The notes: generated from the letters alone by a model not told the origin. Positions 7,299 through 16,556 are shown, counted from the first letter of the stretch. The stretch: 64,000 nt of DNA from Flaviflexus sp. (GCA_030537635.1 JAUNVM010000004.1:45210-109209), one strand, 5' to 3'. Numbers and translations: made by a program.

Positions 7299-9605
7299 AT
7301 GGCAGATTCGGTAGAGACGGACGTTCCGAGGGTACGGTCTCGGTGGGCGTGGCTGGCAGGGCGCAGCGCCCAGGTTCCGGCTGCCCTCGAGCCGCTGATG
7401 AGGGCGGTGGAAGGCAGCGCCATTGATCGCGCCAAGCTGCAGGAGGCCTACACGGTGGCCGAGCGCTGCCACGCCGGCCAGTACCGCAAGTCGGGAGAGC
7501 CCTACATCACCCACCCGGTTGCGGTGGCGACGATTCTTGCCGAGCTCGGAATGGATACCGACACGCTCGTTGCCGCCCTGCTTCACGACACGGTCGAGGA
7601 CACCGACTATTCCCTTGAGGAGGCGGAGAAGGCCTTCGGTAAGGATGTCGCCCTCCTCGTCGACGGGGTGACCAAGCTCGACAAGGTGGAATACGGGGAG
7701 GCCGCGCAGGCAGAGACCGTCCGCAAGATGGTGATCGCGATGTCGAAGGACATTCGGGTTCTCCTCATCAAGCTCGGCGACCGTTTGCACAATGCACGCA
7801 CCTGGCGCTACGTCTCGGCCTCCTCGGCGCAGAAGAAGGCCCGCGAGACGCTGGAGATCTACGCCCCGCTTGCTCACCGCCTCGGCATGAATTCCATCAA
7901 GTGGGAGCTGGAGGACCTCTCCTTCAAGACCCTCTACCCGGATGTGTATCGGGAGATTGAGCGGCTCGTCGCCGAACGCTCATCGGACCGTGAGGCCTAC
8001 CTGGAAAAGGTCAAGGACGTCCTCGCCAAGGAGCTCAAGGATGCTCGGATCCGATGCACGATCACCGGTCGGCCCAAGCACTACTATTCGATCTACCAGA
8101 AAATGATTCTGCGGGGCCGCGACTTCGAGGATATCTACGACCTCATCGGCATTCGCGTGCTCGTCGAATCGGTGCGCGACTGCTATGCCGCCCTCGGCGT
8201 GGCCAACACCGTCTTCACTCCCATCCAGGGCCGGATCAAGGACTACATCACCACTCCGAAATTCAATCTCTATCAGTCGATCCACACCACAGTGATTGGG
8301 CCGGAGAAGAAGACGATGGAGATTCAGATCCGCACGTATGACATGCATAAGCGGGCCGAATACGGGGTGGCGGCGCACTGGCGCTACAAGGAGAATCCGA
8401 ACGCAACGGGAAAGAACAAGCAGGCCACCACCGAGGATGATACGCAGCTCAACTGGTTGCGCCAGCTCGTGGACTGGCAGCGAGAAACTGCGGATCCCAC
8501 CGAGTTTCTCGATTCCCTCCGCTACGAGATGTCCGGGTCGCGGGTCTACGTGTTCACCCCGCGCGGCCAGGTACTCGAGCTTCCCGGCGGCTCCACCCCG
8601 GTCGACTTCGCCTATGCCGTGCACACCGAGGTTGGTCACCGCACCGTCGGCGCCAAGGTCAACGATCGGCTTGTCACCCTCGACCACAAGCTTGAATCCG
8701 GCGACACCTGCGAGATTATTACCGCGAAATCCCCGGGGGCCGGACCCTCCCAGGGCTGGCTCGACTTCGTGGCAAGTCCGCGTGCCCGCGCCAAGATCAA
8801 GGCCTGGTTCACACGCTCCCGGCGTGATGAGGCACTCGAGGCCGGCAAGGACAAGCTGGCCAAGGCCATTCGGCGCAAGAATCAGCCGGTGCAGCGGCTC
8901 ATGTCCCACGACACCCTGCGCGGGATCGCCCACGACCTTAACCGTAATGACGTCACCGATGTCTACGTGGCAATCGGGGAGGGTCACCTCTCACCCGAGA
9001 CGATCGTGCGCCGGCTCATCGCCTCCCAGGGCGGCACCCCGGGCGTGGAGGAAACCCTCGCGGAGGCGGTAACCCCGACCCGGATTAGGGCGCGCCGTTC
9101 GGCCTCCTCCGGTGGTGCCGTCGTCGTGGAGAACCTCGATGACTCCGATGTGCTGGTCAAGCTCGCCAAGTGCTGCACCCCGCTGCCCCCGGACCGGATC
9201 ACCGGCTTCGTCACCCGGGGAAACGGCCTGTCCGTCCACCGCCAGGACTGCCCGAACATCAAGTCGATGAGGAAGGAACCGGACCGGTTCTTGCCGGTCT
9301 CCTGGTCCGATGAGGCCGATGCGGTGTATCTCGTCCAGGTCCAGATCGAGGCGCTAGACCGCGCCGGCCTGCTCGCCGACATTGCCCGCGTGCTCTCCGA
9401 GCACGGAGTCAACATGCTGTCCGGGAACGTTTCCACCTCGAAGGAGCGGGTGGCTAAGGCCCGGTTTACGTTTGAGATGGCGGATGCTCGGCACCTGCAG
9501 CAGGTGCTCCTCGCGCTGCGCAGAATCGAGGGCGTCTACGATGCCTACCGCGTCACGGGCGCGACTGAGGAAGCATCTGGAGCTGACGAGATATCTCCCG
9601 CATAA
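7299..9605 (+). CDS. relA: Bifunctional (p)ppGpp synthetase/hydrolase Rel
   Basis: Makes and degrades (p)ppGpp in the stringent response. The 768-residue protein has all long-RSH domains in order: an HD hydrolase domain with an intact HD pair (LLHDTVEDT, residues 96-97), a synthetase domain with FEDIYDLIGIRVLV and KFNLYQSIHTTVIG, a TGS domain starting VYVFTPRGQVLELPGG near residue 415, a zinc-finger-like CCTPLPPDRI region, and a C-terminal ACT domain (about 690-768). Both catalytic sites look functional, as in actinobacterial single-Rel genomes. The start is set by TAGAAT seven bases upstream and by where family similarity begins. The last 53 bases overlap the end of a convergent gene. Confidence 0.95.
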   Translation: MADSVETDVPRVRSRWAWLAGRSAQVPAALEPLMRAVEGSAIDRAKLQEAYTVAERCHAGQYRKSGEPYITHPVAVATILAELGMDTDTLVAALLHDTVEDTDYSLEEAEKAFGKDVALLVDGVTKLDKVEYGEAAQAETVRKMVIAMSKDIRVLLIKLGDRLHNARTWRYVSASSAQKKARETLEIYAPLAHRLGMNSIKWELEDLSFKTLYPDVYREIERLVAERSSDREAYLEKVKDVLAKELKDARIRCTITGRPKHYYSIYQKMILRGRDFEDIYDLIGIRVLVESVRDCYAALGVANTVFTPIQGRIKDYITTPKFNLYQSIHTTVIGPEKKTMEIQIRTYDMHKRAEYGVAAHWRYKENPNATGKNKQATTEDDTQLNWLRQLVDWQRETADPTEFLDSLRYEMSGSRVYVFTPRGQVLELPGGSTPVDFAYAVHTEVGHRTVGAKVNDRLVTLDHKLESGDTCEIITAKSPGAGPSQGWLDFVASPRARAKIKAWFTRSRRDEALEAGKDKLAKAIRRKNQPVQRLMSHDTLRGIAHDLNRNDVTDVYVAIGEGHLSPETIVRRLIASQGGTPGVEETLAEAVTPTRIRARRSASSGGAVVVENLDDSDVLVKLAKCCTPLPPDRITGFVTRGNGLSVHRQDCPNIKSMRKEPDRFLPVSWSDEADAVYLVQVQIEALDRAGLLADIARVLSEHGVNMLSGNVSTSKERVAKARFTFEMADARHLQQVLLALRRIEGVYDAYRVTGATEEASGADEISPA

Positions 9606-10092
9606 CCCCCGTGGGCTGGGTCCGAAAATGATCGCCTAGCCGGGCCGAGATTTCCCGGTGGGTGACCCCGAGCCGCATGAGGGCGACAACGCCCACAAGG
9701 GCGGTGTCGCGTGGTCGGCAGGCAAGCAAATCCGCAGCGGTGCGCGTCATGGTCGTCACCGGATAGTCACCGAGGATGACGATGTCATCCTCGCGTAAGA
9801 GCCGCCGGTCGCTCGTCCACCGCGTTGACCGCCCCGGCAGGGGAGCGCATCTCGGCAGGCCGCGCACGAGCGGAGACATGATCCATCGGCCCGTATAGAC
9901 CCACACGGCGGATTCATCAGCCAGTGCGGCTGGCCCTGGCAGCAGCGGCCCCAGCGCCGCAGCCCGCAGGGCGGGAGTCGTCGCCAGATCCGCCGCTATC
10001 GCGTGCCCCGGGGCTAGCGGAACCCAGGCCGGCTCGTGCGGGTGATGAAACATGGGGGCGGTGAGATCCACCCGGGTAATCGGGATCGCCAT
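9553..10092 (-). CDS. Hypothetical protein convergent with rel
   Basis: A 179-residue protein with no assigned function. It resembles small actinobacterial proteins often labelled AbiEi-like: VPLAPGHAIAADLATTPA, then SAVWVYTG, an Arg-rich middle, and DIVILGDYPVTTMTRTAADLL. That label rests on pattern memory and no toxin gene lies next to it. Codon use looks coding throughout. The start at 10092 (MAIPITRV) is the best guess; an in-frame ATG at 10155 lies in the terminator hairpin and one at 10053 would shorten it. Its last 53 bases are antisense to the 3' end of rel. One TTA codon is present. Confidence 0.6.
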   Translation of the reverse strand: MAIPITRVDLTAPMFHHPHEPAWVPLAPGHAIAADLATTPALRAAALGPLLPGPAALADESAVWVYTGRWIMSPLVRGLPRCAPLPGRSTRWTSDRRLLREDDIVILGDYPVTTMTRTAADLLACRPRDTALVGVVALMRLGVTHREISARLGDHFRTQPTGVMREISRQLQMLPQSRP

Positions 10093-10151
10093 GATCCCAG
10101 CACAGCACGAGCGGCGTGGCTGATGCACCGATTTCCTGCGGCTGTGGAAAA

Positions 10152-10182
10152 CCATGTGCCCGGCACGGAGCCGGGCACATGG
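10152..10182 (-). terminator. Intrinsic terminator of the DUF349 gene
   Basis: Perfect 13-bp stem (10152-10164 with 10170-10182) and a 5-base loop. Read on the minus strand it follows the DUF349 stop by 15 bases and is itself followed by TTTTCC, a classic intrinsic terminator. It separates this gene from the hypothetical gene on the same strand. Confidence 0.8.
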
Positions 10183-10197
10183 AGGGGGTGGTATTAC

Positions 10198-12435
10198 TCA
10201 GCCCTTGTCGAGGGCCTTCATCCACGCCTTGCGGGCCTCAAGGGCCTCCTCGGCCTCCTTCTCGGCCTTGGGGTCGCCGGAGGCCTTCGCGTCGGCCAGC
10301 TCCTTTTCGAGCTTGGCAATCGACTCTTCCAACTGGGCGGCCAGGCCGGAGGCGCGCTGAGCCTTCGTCGGATCGGACTTGCGCCACTGATCCTCCTCGG
10401 CGCGGCGAATCGCCTCCTCGACCTCGCGCAGCTTGCCTTCGGTGCGGCCGATATCCTTGCGCGGGACGAAACCGATGTTTTCCCAGCGATCCTGAATATC
10501 GTGGAGCTTCGTCTTCGCGGCCTTGATGTCACGGACCGGCAGGAGCGCCTGTGCCTCCTTGACCAGTTCGAGCTTTGCCTTGAGATTGGCATTCTGCTCG
10601 GAGGCCTGAGAGTCGTGGTGCTCCTGGCGAGCATCGAAGAACACCTGTTGGGCGGCGCGGAAGCGCGACCACAGCTCGTTATCCTCCTTGCGGGAGGCGT
10701 GGCCGGCAGCCTTCCATTCCTCAAGAAGATCCCGGTAGGCGGCGGAGGTAGCACCCCAATCCGTCGAGGAATTCATTGACTGTGCACGCTTGATGAGGGC
10801 TTCCTTGCGGGCAATAACCTCGGCGCGTTCCGCCTCCCGGCGCGAGAAAAATTGGCGGCGATGACGGTCAAAGGTGGTGCGGGCGCGGGAGAACCGCTGC
10901 CACAGCTCCTCCTCCTTCTTCCGATCAATCTTCGGGCCCTCGCGCTGCTCGGACTTCCACTGTTCGAACAGCTGGTTGAGCCGGGCGCGAGAATCCCGCC
11001 AGTGCGTCTTATCCGGATCCTGGCCCGCGATCTCCTCGACCTTATCGATGATCTTGGTGCGGCGCTCCAGAGCCTCGGCCTTGAGCCGGCGACGCTCCTC
11101 GGCGAACTCCACGTGGCGTTCCTTCAACCGTGCCTTGAGCCGCTCGGTGCGTTCCTGCAGGGACTTGACGTCGCCGACAACAGCGGGCTCGACAAGGGAC
11201 TGCTCGAGAGTCTTCAGACCCGCGGTGATCTCTTGGGGATTGACGTTCTCGATGCGAGACTCCAGCAGCGCGACGTGCGCCACCAGATCCAAGTAGCGGC
11301 GGACAAACATGCCGAGAGCATCGTCCTTGGAGCCGCCGGCCGCGTACTGGCCGACAAGCCGCTCGCCCTCGTCTCCCGAGGAGCGGAGATAGACATTACC
11401 CTCGTCATCGACGCGGCCCCAGCTGGCCGCCTCGGCGGCAGCGCGAGGATCAACCGGGGGAGTGGGAGCTGCCTTGCGAACCGCGGCAGCCGGGCGCTTC
11501 GGCCGCGGACGCGGCTTCGGACGGCCCGGGCGCGGCTTGGCAGCCGGTTTCGGTCCGGGCTTGGTTGCCTCATGCGAGCTGTCGGCAGCGGGCTTCTCAG
11601 CGCTTTGCGCCGGCGAAGCCTCCTGATCGGAGGACGTGGCCGCAGCGGCAGGCTTGTCGGCACCGGCCTTGGACTCCGGCGTGGTCTGCGGAGCCTCCGG
11701 TTCGGAGACGGTCGTGGCAGTGGGAGCCTCAGGTGTATTGGGGACGGCAGTGGCCTCCTTGGCGGGAGTGTCCTCAGCAGCGGGCTCCTCGGTGGGGGTC
11801 TCCGGCGCGGGATTCTCGGGTGCTGCCTTCTCCTCGGCGTTCTCAGCCGAGGGCTGCTCGGCGGGCGCCTCCTGGGCGGGAGCATCCGGCGTTGCCTGCT
11901 CCGCAGCGGGGGTGTCCTCGGCGGCGGACTGGTCGGAGGGAGCGTCGGCGGGCTGGTCGCCTGTGGCCGCCGTGATGGACTCGCGGGCTGGGGCCTCCGG
12001 GGCGGTTGCCTGCGCGGGCTCCTTCATCGGATCCTCGGCGGCTTCCTTCTCCTTGGCCTCAATGTCGGCGGCCTCAGCCTGATCCTTGTCGGCGCCCTCG
12101 GGGGCGGGCGGCGCGGCCTGGTCGTGCCCGGATGCGGCTGCGGTGCTTGCGGGCTCATCCCGCTGGGCGGAATTCTCCGCCGACTCCTCGCCGTCGCTGG
12201 GCGCCGGGGCGTCTGATCCCTCGGTGGGTGCGTCGGTATCGATTCGCTGCTCCGCTAGCTCCTCGGCGGCTTCCTTGCGCTCCTCGGTGGCGAGGGCCTG
12301 CGGATCGGGGCTTACCGGGACGTCGACTCCCGATTCCGCCGGGGGAATCTGCTCGCCGGAAACGGCGGTGGGGTCAAGCTGTTCGGGGCGACCCTGAGGG
12401 TCAGTTAGACCGGACTCTTCGTGCGGCATGGTCAT
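10198..12435 (-). CDS. DUF349 domain-containing protein
   Basis: A 745-residue protein in two parts. The first 300 or so residues are low-complexity Ala/Glu/Pro/Thr-rich sequence ending in a basic stretch (KPAAKPRPGRPKPRPRPKRP). The remainder consists of tandem DUF349 units: helical, highly charged repeats with recurring WK, WR and LWxRF patterns (for example ELWQRFSRARTTFDRHR and ELWSRFRAAQQVFFDARQ). The cellular role of the family is unknown. The ATG at 12435 has a strong GGAGG five bases upstream; a second ATG follows two codons later. No signal peptide or membrane segment is seen, so it is probably cytosolic. Gene order next to rel and hisS is conserved among actinobacteria. Confidence 0.9.
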   Translation of the reverse strand: MTMPHEESGLTDPQGRPEQLDPTAVSGEQIPPAESGVDVPVSPDPQALATEERKEAAEELAEQRIDTDAPTEGSDAPAPSDGEESAENSAQRDEPASTAAASGHDQAAPPAPEGADKDQAEAADIEAKEKEAAEDPMKEPAQATAPEAPARESITAATGDQPADAPSDQSAAEDTPAAEQATPDAPAQEAPAEQPSAENAEEKAAPENPAPETPTEEPAAEDTPAKEATAVPNTPEAPTATTVSEPEAPQTTPESKAGADKPAAAATSSDQEASPAQSAEKPAADSSHEATKPGPKPAAKPRPGRPKPRPRPKRPAAAVRKAAPTPPVDPRAAAEAASWGRVDDEGNVYLRSSGDEGERLVGQYAAGGSKDDALGMFVRRYLDLVAHVALLESRIENVNPQEITAGLKTLEQSLVEPAVVGDVKSLQERTERLKARLKERHVEFAEERRRLKAEALERRTKIIDKVEEIAGQDPDKTHWRDSRARLNQLFEQWKSEQREGPKIDRKKEEELWQRFSRARTTFDRHRRQFFSRREAERAEVIARKEALIKRAQSMNSSTDWGATSAAYRDLLEEWKAAGHASRKEDNELWSRFRAAQQVFFDARQEHHDSQASEQNANLKAKLELVKEAQALLPVRDIKAAKTKLHDIQDRWENIGFVPRKDIGRTEGKLREVEEAIRRAEEDQWRKSDPTKAQRASGLAAQLEESIAKLEKELADAKASGDPKAEKEAEEALEARKAWMKALDKG

Positions 12436-12483
12436 GCCTTCCTCCTTATGCCGGGGTGATGAACCGTTCTCGTCGGAAACACC

Positions 12484-12494
12484 AGTCTAGTCTA
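12484..12494 (-). promoter_or_regulatory. Overlapping -10 boxes for the DUF349 gene
   Basis: On the minus strand the 11-base TAGACTAGACT holds two overlapping TAGACT boxes. Transcription would start about 40 bases before the ATG at 12435, leaving room for the GGAGG site. The box lies back-to-back with the promoter of the MBL-fold gene. Confidence 0.4.
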
Positions 12495-12566
12495 TGGTGG
12501 CGCGCTTCACGAGGGATGTCGGAACGTGATCAGTGGCGTACATTGAGGCACCTGTGCCAACCGGGC

Positions 12567-12572
12567 TAGGTT
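12567..12572 (+). promoter_or_regulatory. -10 box for a probably leaderless MBL-fold gene
   Basis: TAGGTT followed by six bases and then the GTG start at 12579. No ribosome binding site lies between them, which fits a leaderless transcript. Confidence 0.45.
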
Positions 12573-12578
12573 AGAGAC

Positions 12579-13478
12579 GTGAAGCTATTTATTTATTCTG
12601 ATACTGTCCTTCGTGCTAACTGCTACCTCTGGGTGAATACCGAGACCCAGCAGGCCCTCGTGGTGGACCCGGGTGCGGGTAGCGCGGACTGGGTGCGTAC
12701 CAAGGCCGAGGCCGAGGGCGTCACCATTGCCGGGGTGCTGCTCACCCATGGGCATCCCGATCACGTGTGGGATGCCGCGGCGGTGGCCGGGGATAAACCC
12801 GTCTTCATTTCCGAGGCCGACCGTTATCGCCTCGATGATCCGATGAGCCACCTGCCGGCAGCGATGGGGGTGGTCATGGGACAGTGGACGCGTCCAGAGA
12901 ATATTGAGACCATTCCCGCCCTGTGCCTCCAGGGTGGCGGAGCCCAGATCCTTCCGGGTTTCCCGGTCCGGGCCATCCCCGTGCCCGGCCACACCGAGGG
13001 TTCGGTTGGTTACCTCACCGCCGGAATCCTCGAAGAGGGCGAAGGCGCGATCACGGTGTCGCGCGGCTGCGGCGGCGGCGGTGGCTGCGGCTGTGGCGGC
13101 GGTGGCTGCGGTGGCGGCAAGGGTCATGGCGGAGGCCAGGGTGGCTGCGGATGCGGCGGTGGGGGCTGTGCGGAGGAGCGCGATGCTGAGGCAGGCGGAT
13201 GTGGCTGCGGCACGGACGAGTGCACCGAGGATGGTGCGGAGCCGCAGGACTCCGGCGAGCACGTGGGCCTCATCTTCCTTGGCGATGTGCTGCTTGGCGA
13301 TTCGATTGGCCGCACCGACCTGCCGGGTGGAGATGAGAAGGAAATGAAGTCCACCTTGCGCATGCTCGCGGTGTCCATCGATCCGGCGACGGTGGTGGCG
13401 ACCGGCCACGGCCCGCTCATGTCCTTTGAGTTCCAGCTCCAGTCCAACATGATGATGCGCAGGGCCCTGACGGAGTAG
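12579..13478 (+). CDS. MBL-fold metallohydrolase with a Gly/Cys-rich insert
   Basis: A 299-residue enzyme of the glyoxalase II-like metallo-beta-lactamase fold. The metal ligands are present: HGHPDH (H57, H59, D61, H62), H138 in VPGHTEGS, D236 in FLGDVL and H277 in TGHGP, so a dinuclear metal site is likely and the enzyme should be active, probably on a thioester or similar ester; the substrate is unknown. Between H138 and D236 an extra block of about 54 residues (162-215) is made almost only of Gly and Cys, with ten cysteines and repeated CGCGGGGC units, unlike any standard family loop. The frame is open and the conserved end DSIGRTDLPGG follows normally, so this is an insertion and not a frameshift. 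It lies upstream of hisS, the usual place for this family in actinobacteria. Confidence 0.9.
   Translation: MKLFIYSDTVLRANCYLWVNTETQQALVVDPGAGSADWVRTKAEAEGVTIAGVLLTHGHPDHVWDAAAVAGDKPVFISEADRYRLDDPMSHLPAAMGVVMGQWTRPENIETIPALCLQGGGAQILPGFPVRAIPVPGHTEGSVGYLTAGILEEGEGAITVSRGCGGGGGCGCGGGGCGGGKGHGGGQGGCGCGGGGCAEERDAEAGGCGCGTDECTEDGAEPQDSGEHVGLIFLGDVLLGDSIGRTDLPGGDEKEMKSTLRMLAVSIDPATVVATGHGPLMSFEFQLQSNMMMRRALTE
13062..13223 (+). repeat. Gly/Cys-coding internal repeat
   Basis: DNA coding for residues 162-215 of the MBL-fold protein. GGC/TGC-type codons recur, and the encoded unit GGCGCGGGGC appears twice, about 20 residues apart. Cysteines fall at 164, 170, 172, 177, 190, 192, 197, 208, 210 and 215, with one Lys-Gly-His near the middle. 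Simple-sequence expansion is the likely origin. Confidence 0.8.
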
Positions 13479-13521
13479 CGGTACCGCGCGCAGTTGATGG
13501 CAATCATGAGAGAATAGACGA

Positions 13522-14832
13522 ATGGCCCGACACACCTCACTTTCCGGTTTTCCCGAATGGCTTCCGAGTAAGCAGCTCGTTGAAGACCAGGTCCTCGACC
13601 ATCTCCGACGCTCCTTTGAGATACACGGGTTCTCGCCCGTCGTCACGCGGGCGGTGGAACCGGTGGAGCAGCTCTTGTCCAAGGGGGAGACCTCCAAGGA
13701 AATCTATCTGCTCTCCCGGCTGCAGGCCGAGGAGAACGAGGATGCCCAGCTCGGCCTTCACTTCGACCACACGGTGCCGTTGGCCCGCTACGTCGTGGAA
13801 AACGCCGGACATCTCACCTTCCCGTTCAAGCGCTATGCGATCGGCCGAGTGTGGCGAGGGGAGCGTCCCCAGGAAGGTCGCTTCCGCGAGTTCATTCAGG
13901 CCGACGTTGACGTGGTCGGGGATGGTCAGCTGGCCCTGCATCACGACCTCGAGCTGCCGCTGGTCATGGCAGATGCTCTGGGTTCGCTACCGCTTCCCAA
14001 GCTCACCATCCACACCTCGAACCGGAAGATCGCCCAGGGCTTCTACGAGGCCATCGGTATCGCCGATATTGCCGAGACCCTGCGGATCGTTGACAAGCTC
14101 GACAAGATTGGCCCGAAGGCGGTGGCCGAGCAGCTCGTCCAGTCCGGCACCACCGAGGAGCAGGCCAATCAGGCACTCGCCCTGGCCGAGATCAGCGGCG
14201 GCGTCGAGGTGGCCGACCGGGTGCTCGCCCTGGGTGCGCGCTCGGAGCTGCTCGATGAGGGCCTCGACGAACTCGTCTACGTGCTCGAGGGTGGGCAGGA
14301 GATGTCTCCCGGCTCGATCGTCGCCGATCTCAAGATCGCCCGGGGCTTGGACTACTACACGGGCACCGTCTATGAATCGTTGCTTGAGGGCCACGAGGAT
14401 CTCGGCGCCATCTGCTCCGGCGGGCGTTATGACTCGCTGGCCAGCTCCGGCAAGAAGACCTATCCCGGGGTGGGTCTGTCTATTGGCGTGTCCCGGATTC
14501 TCTCCCGCATGATCTCCTCGGAGGCGCTCACCGTCACCCGGCAAAGCCCAACCACCGTGCTCGTTGCCGTCTTGAACGAAGATCAGCGGCGCGAATCAGA
14601 GCTCATTGCTCGCGCCCTGCGCGCCCGTGGTATCGCCACCGATGTGTCCCCGGGCAGTCAGAAGCTCGGCAAGCAGATTCGGTACGCCGATCGGCGCACC
14701 ATCCCCTACGTGTGGTTCCCCGATTCAGGCGAGGTCAAGGATATTCGTTCCGGCGAGCAAATCCCGGCCGACCCCGAGACGTGGGTTCCCGCGCGCGAGG
14801 ATATGCGCCCGATACTCATGGGGGAACAGTGA
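13522..14832 (+). CDS. hisS: Histidine--tRNA ligase
   Basis: Class IIa synthetase that charges tRNA-His. The 436-residue protein has the N-terminal FDHTVPLARYV segment, motif 2 in ERPQEGRFREFIQADVD, the histidine-specific ARGLDYYTGTVYE, motif 3 in GVGLSIGVSRI, and a C-terminal anticodon-binding domain with KLGKQIRYADRRTIPYV. The ATG lies 43 bases after the MBL-fold gene. Its stop overlaps the GTG of the next gene by four bases, so it leads an operon with the two GTPases. No T-box leader was seen. Confidence 0.97.
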   Translation: MARHTSLSGFPEWLPSKQLVEDQVLDHLRRSFEIHGFSPVVTRAVEPVEQLLSKGETSKEIYLLSRLQAEENEDAQLGLHFDHTVPLARYVVENAGHLTFPFKRYAIGRVWRGERPQEGRFREFIQADVDVVGDGQLALHHDLELPLVMADALGSLPLPKLTIHTSNRKIAQGFYEAIGIADIAETLRIVDKLDKIGPKAVAEQLVQSGTTEEQANQALALAEISGGVEVADRVLALGARSELLDEGLDELVYVLEGGQEMSPGSIVADLKIARGLDYYTGTVYESLLEGHEDLGAICSGGRYDSLASSGKKTYPGVGLSIGVSRILSRMISSEALTVTRQSPTTVLVAVLNEDQRRESELIARALRARGIATDVSPGSQKLGKQIRYADRRTIPYVWFPDSGEVKDIRSGEQIPADPETWVPAREDMRPILMGEQ

Positions 14833-16556
14833 ACGCCCAGCGCGGATCCAGCCGCGAGGTCATCAGCCTGCTCAAGGAGCTGCGAGAGGCGCTTGCCACC
14901 GTGAGCTTCCCCCTTGATCTGCCGCAGGCGGTGGATGGGCGGGAGGAAACCGCCGATCTCATTCACCAGTTCGACGATTACGTCCTGCCCAGATACGCCT
15001 CGTTAGAGGCCCCTTTGCTTGCGGTAGTGGGCGGATCCACCGGATCCGGAAAGTCGGCCCTCGTCAATGCGCTCGTGCGCGAGCAGGTGGCCTCGTCGAC
15101 CGCGATTCGGCCCACCACGCGCCGTCCGCTCCTCGTTCACCATCCGGCGGATGCCGAATGGTTTGGCTCCGACCGCATCCTGCCCGAGCTGGCCCGGGTT
15201 CGCGGCGCGGAAGATTCCGGCTCGCACACCGAGCTCGGCTTGGCGGAAACCACCTCTCTTCCCGAGGGCCTGGCCCTTCTCGACTCCCCGGATATTGACT
15301 CGGTGGTCGAGGATAATCGCCGGCTTGCCGCCCAGCTGCTGGCCGCCGCCGACCTGTGGGTCTTCGTCACGACCGCAGCCCGCTACTCGGATGCCATTCC
15401 CTGGGCGCTGCTGGACGATGCTGCGGGACGTGATGTTGTGGTGGCCGTTGTGCTCAACCGGATTCCGCCCGGCGTGGGAGCCGAGGTACGCGCGGATCTT
15501 GCCCGTCGCCTCGAGGAACATGGGCTCGAGCACGCGCCCCTGTTCGCGGTCATGGAGACCGCTTTCGACGAGGATGGCTTTATCCCGCAGGCCGATATCG
15601 AGCCCATCCGTCAGTGGCTCGCCGGGCTGGCAGCCGATACGCAGGCGCGGGTCAACGTCGCCCGGCAAACCCTCGGCGGAGCCGTTGATCAGATTATTGT
15701 GCGCGCCTCCAGCCTCGTTCCCGCCCTCGGGGAGCAGCGGGCCGCCCTCGTCACCCTCGCCTCCCAGGTCGATGATGCCTTCGATCGGGCCCAGGCCCGG
15801 GTGCTCGAATCGGTGGATGATGGCTCGGTCCTGCGCGGAGAGGTGCTCGCCCGCTGGCAGGACTTCGTCGGCACCGGCGAGATCCTGCGTCAGGTCGAAG
15901 AACGTGTCGGCCGCTTCCGAGACCGGATCACCGCCTGGTTCAAGGGCTCGAGCGTTCCTGAACCGGAACACATCGAGGAGGCCATCGAGCACGGCATTGC
16001 CGGCATGCTCATCGGCGAGACCGAGGCCGCCATCGCCGCCGTCGAACGCTCGTGGGCGCGCGGTCTGGGCGGTGAGGAACTTGCCGGCCAGGCGGCGGCC
16101 GCCCTGCGCAGCCACGAGGATCGAGAGCGGGCCGCCCAGGAGCTGGTGCGCGAATGGCAGCGCTCGATTATGCATCTGGTTGAGCATGAGGGCGAGGATC
16201 GTCGTGCCACTGCCCGCATTCTTTCCTTTGGCCTCAACACCGTTGCGGTCGCCCTCATGATCGTCATCTTCGCCTCCACCGCCGGCCTGTCCGGCGGCGA
16301 GGTCGTCGTGGCCGGCTCCACCGCCGTCATTGCTCAGAAGCTCCTCGAGGCCATCTTCGGCGACGAGGCGGTGCGGAAGATGGCGCAGGCGGCCAAAAAC
16401 GACCTTGAACAGCGCACCGGCGAATTCCTTCTCACCGAGGCCGAGGCCTTCCGCGGCCGGCTGGCCACGCTCGGCGTGGATGCCGCCGCGGCTGAGGACC
16501 TGGCCGAATTGCTGGCCCTGCTGCGCGGGGCGAGGCGAGCGGAGGGAGGACGATGA
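14829..16556 (+). CDS. Dynamin-like/Era-like GTPase, first of a tandem pair
   Basis: A 575-residue GTP-binding protein. The P-loop is GGSTGSGKS at residues 68-76, followed by a switch with RPTTRRP and a G3-like LLDSPDIDSV. The usual NKxD motif is only VLNRIPPG, so base recognition may be altered. A hydrophobic pair near residues 460-505 (LNTVAVALMIVIFAST and VVVAGSTAVIAQ) probably inserts in the membrane. The GTG start overlaps the hisS stop by four bases; an upstream in-frame extension into hisS is not supported. The next gene is a related GTPase overlapping by four bases. Paired bacterial dynamin-like proteins remodel membranes, but the role here is inference. Confidence 0.8.
   Translation: MNAQRGSSREVISLLKELREALATVSFPLDLPQAVDGREETADLIHQFDDYVLPRYASLEAPLLAVVGGSTGSGKSALVNALVREQVASSTAIRPTTRRPLLVHHPADAEWFGSDRILPELARVRGAEDSGSHTELGLAETTSLPEGLALLDSPDIDSVVEDNRRLAAQLLAAADLWVFVTTAARYSDAIPWALLDDAAGRDVVVAVVLNRIPPGVGAEVRADLARRLEEHGLEHAPLFAVMETAFDEDGFIPQADIEPIRQWLAGLAADTQARVNVARQTLGGAVDQIIVRASSLVPALGEQRAALVTLASQVDDAFDRAQARVLESVDDGSVLRGEVLARWQDFVGTGEILRQVEERVGRFRDRITAWFKGSSVPEPEHIEEAIEHGIAGMLIGETEAAIAAVERSWARGLGGEELAGQAAAALRSHEDRERAAQELVREWQRSIMHLVEHEGEDRRATARILSFGLNTVAVALMIVIFASTAGLSGGEVVVAGSTAVIAQKLLEAIFGDEAVRKMAQAAKNDLEQRTGEFLLTEAEAFRGRLATLGVDAAAAEDLAELLALLRGARRAEGGR

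Noticed and set aside
10852..12216. Long + strand open frame opposite the DUF349 gene
   Set aside because: Leu/Gly/Arg low-complexity translation mirrors the Ala/Glu-rich gene on the minus strand; no ribosome site or known family.
13050..13230. Gly/Cys block as a frameshift artefact
   Set aside because: The frame is the same before and after, and both flanks match conserved MBL segments including D236 and H277.
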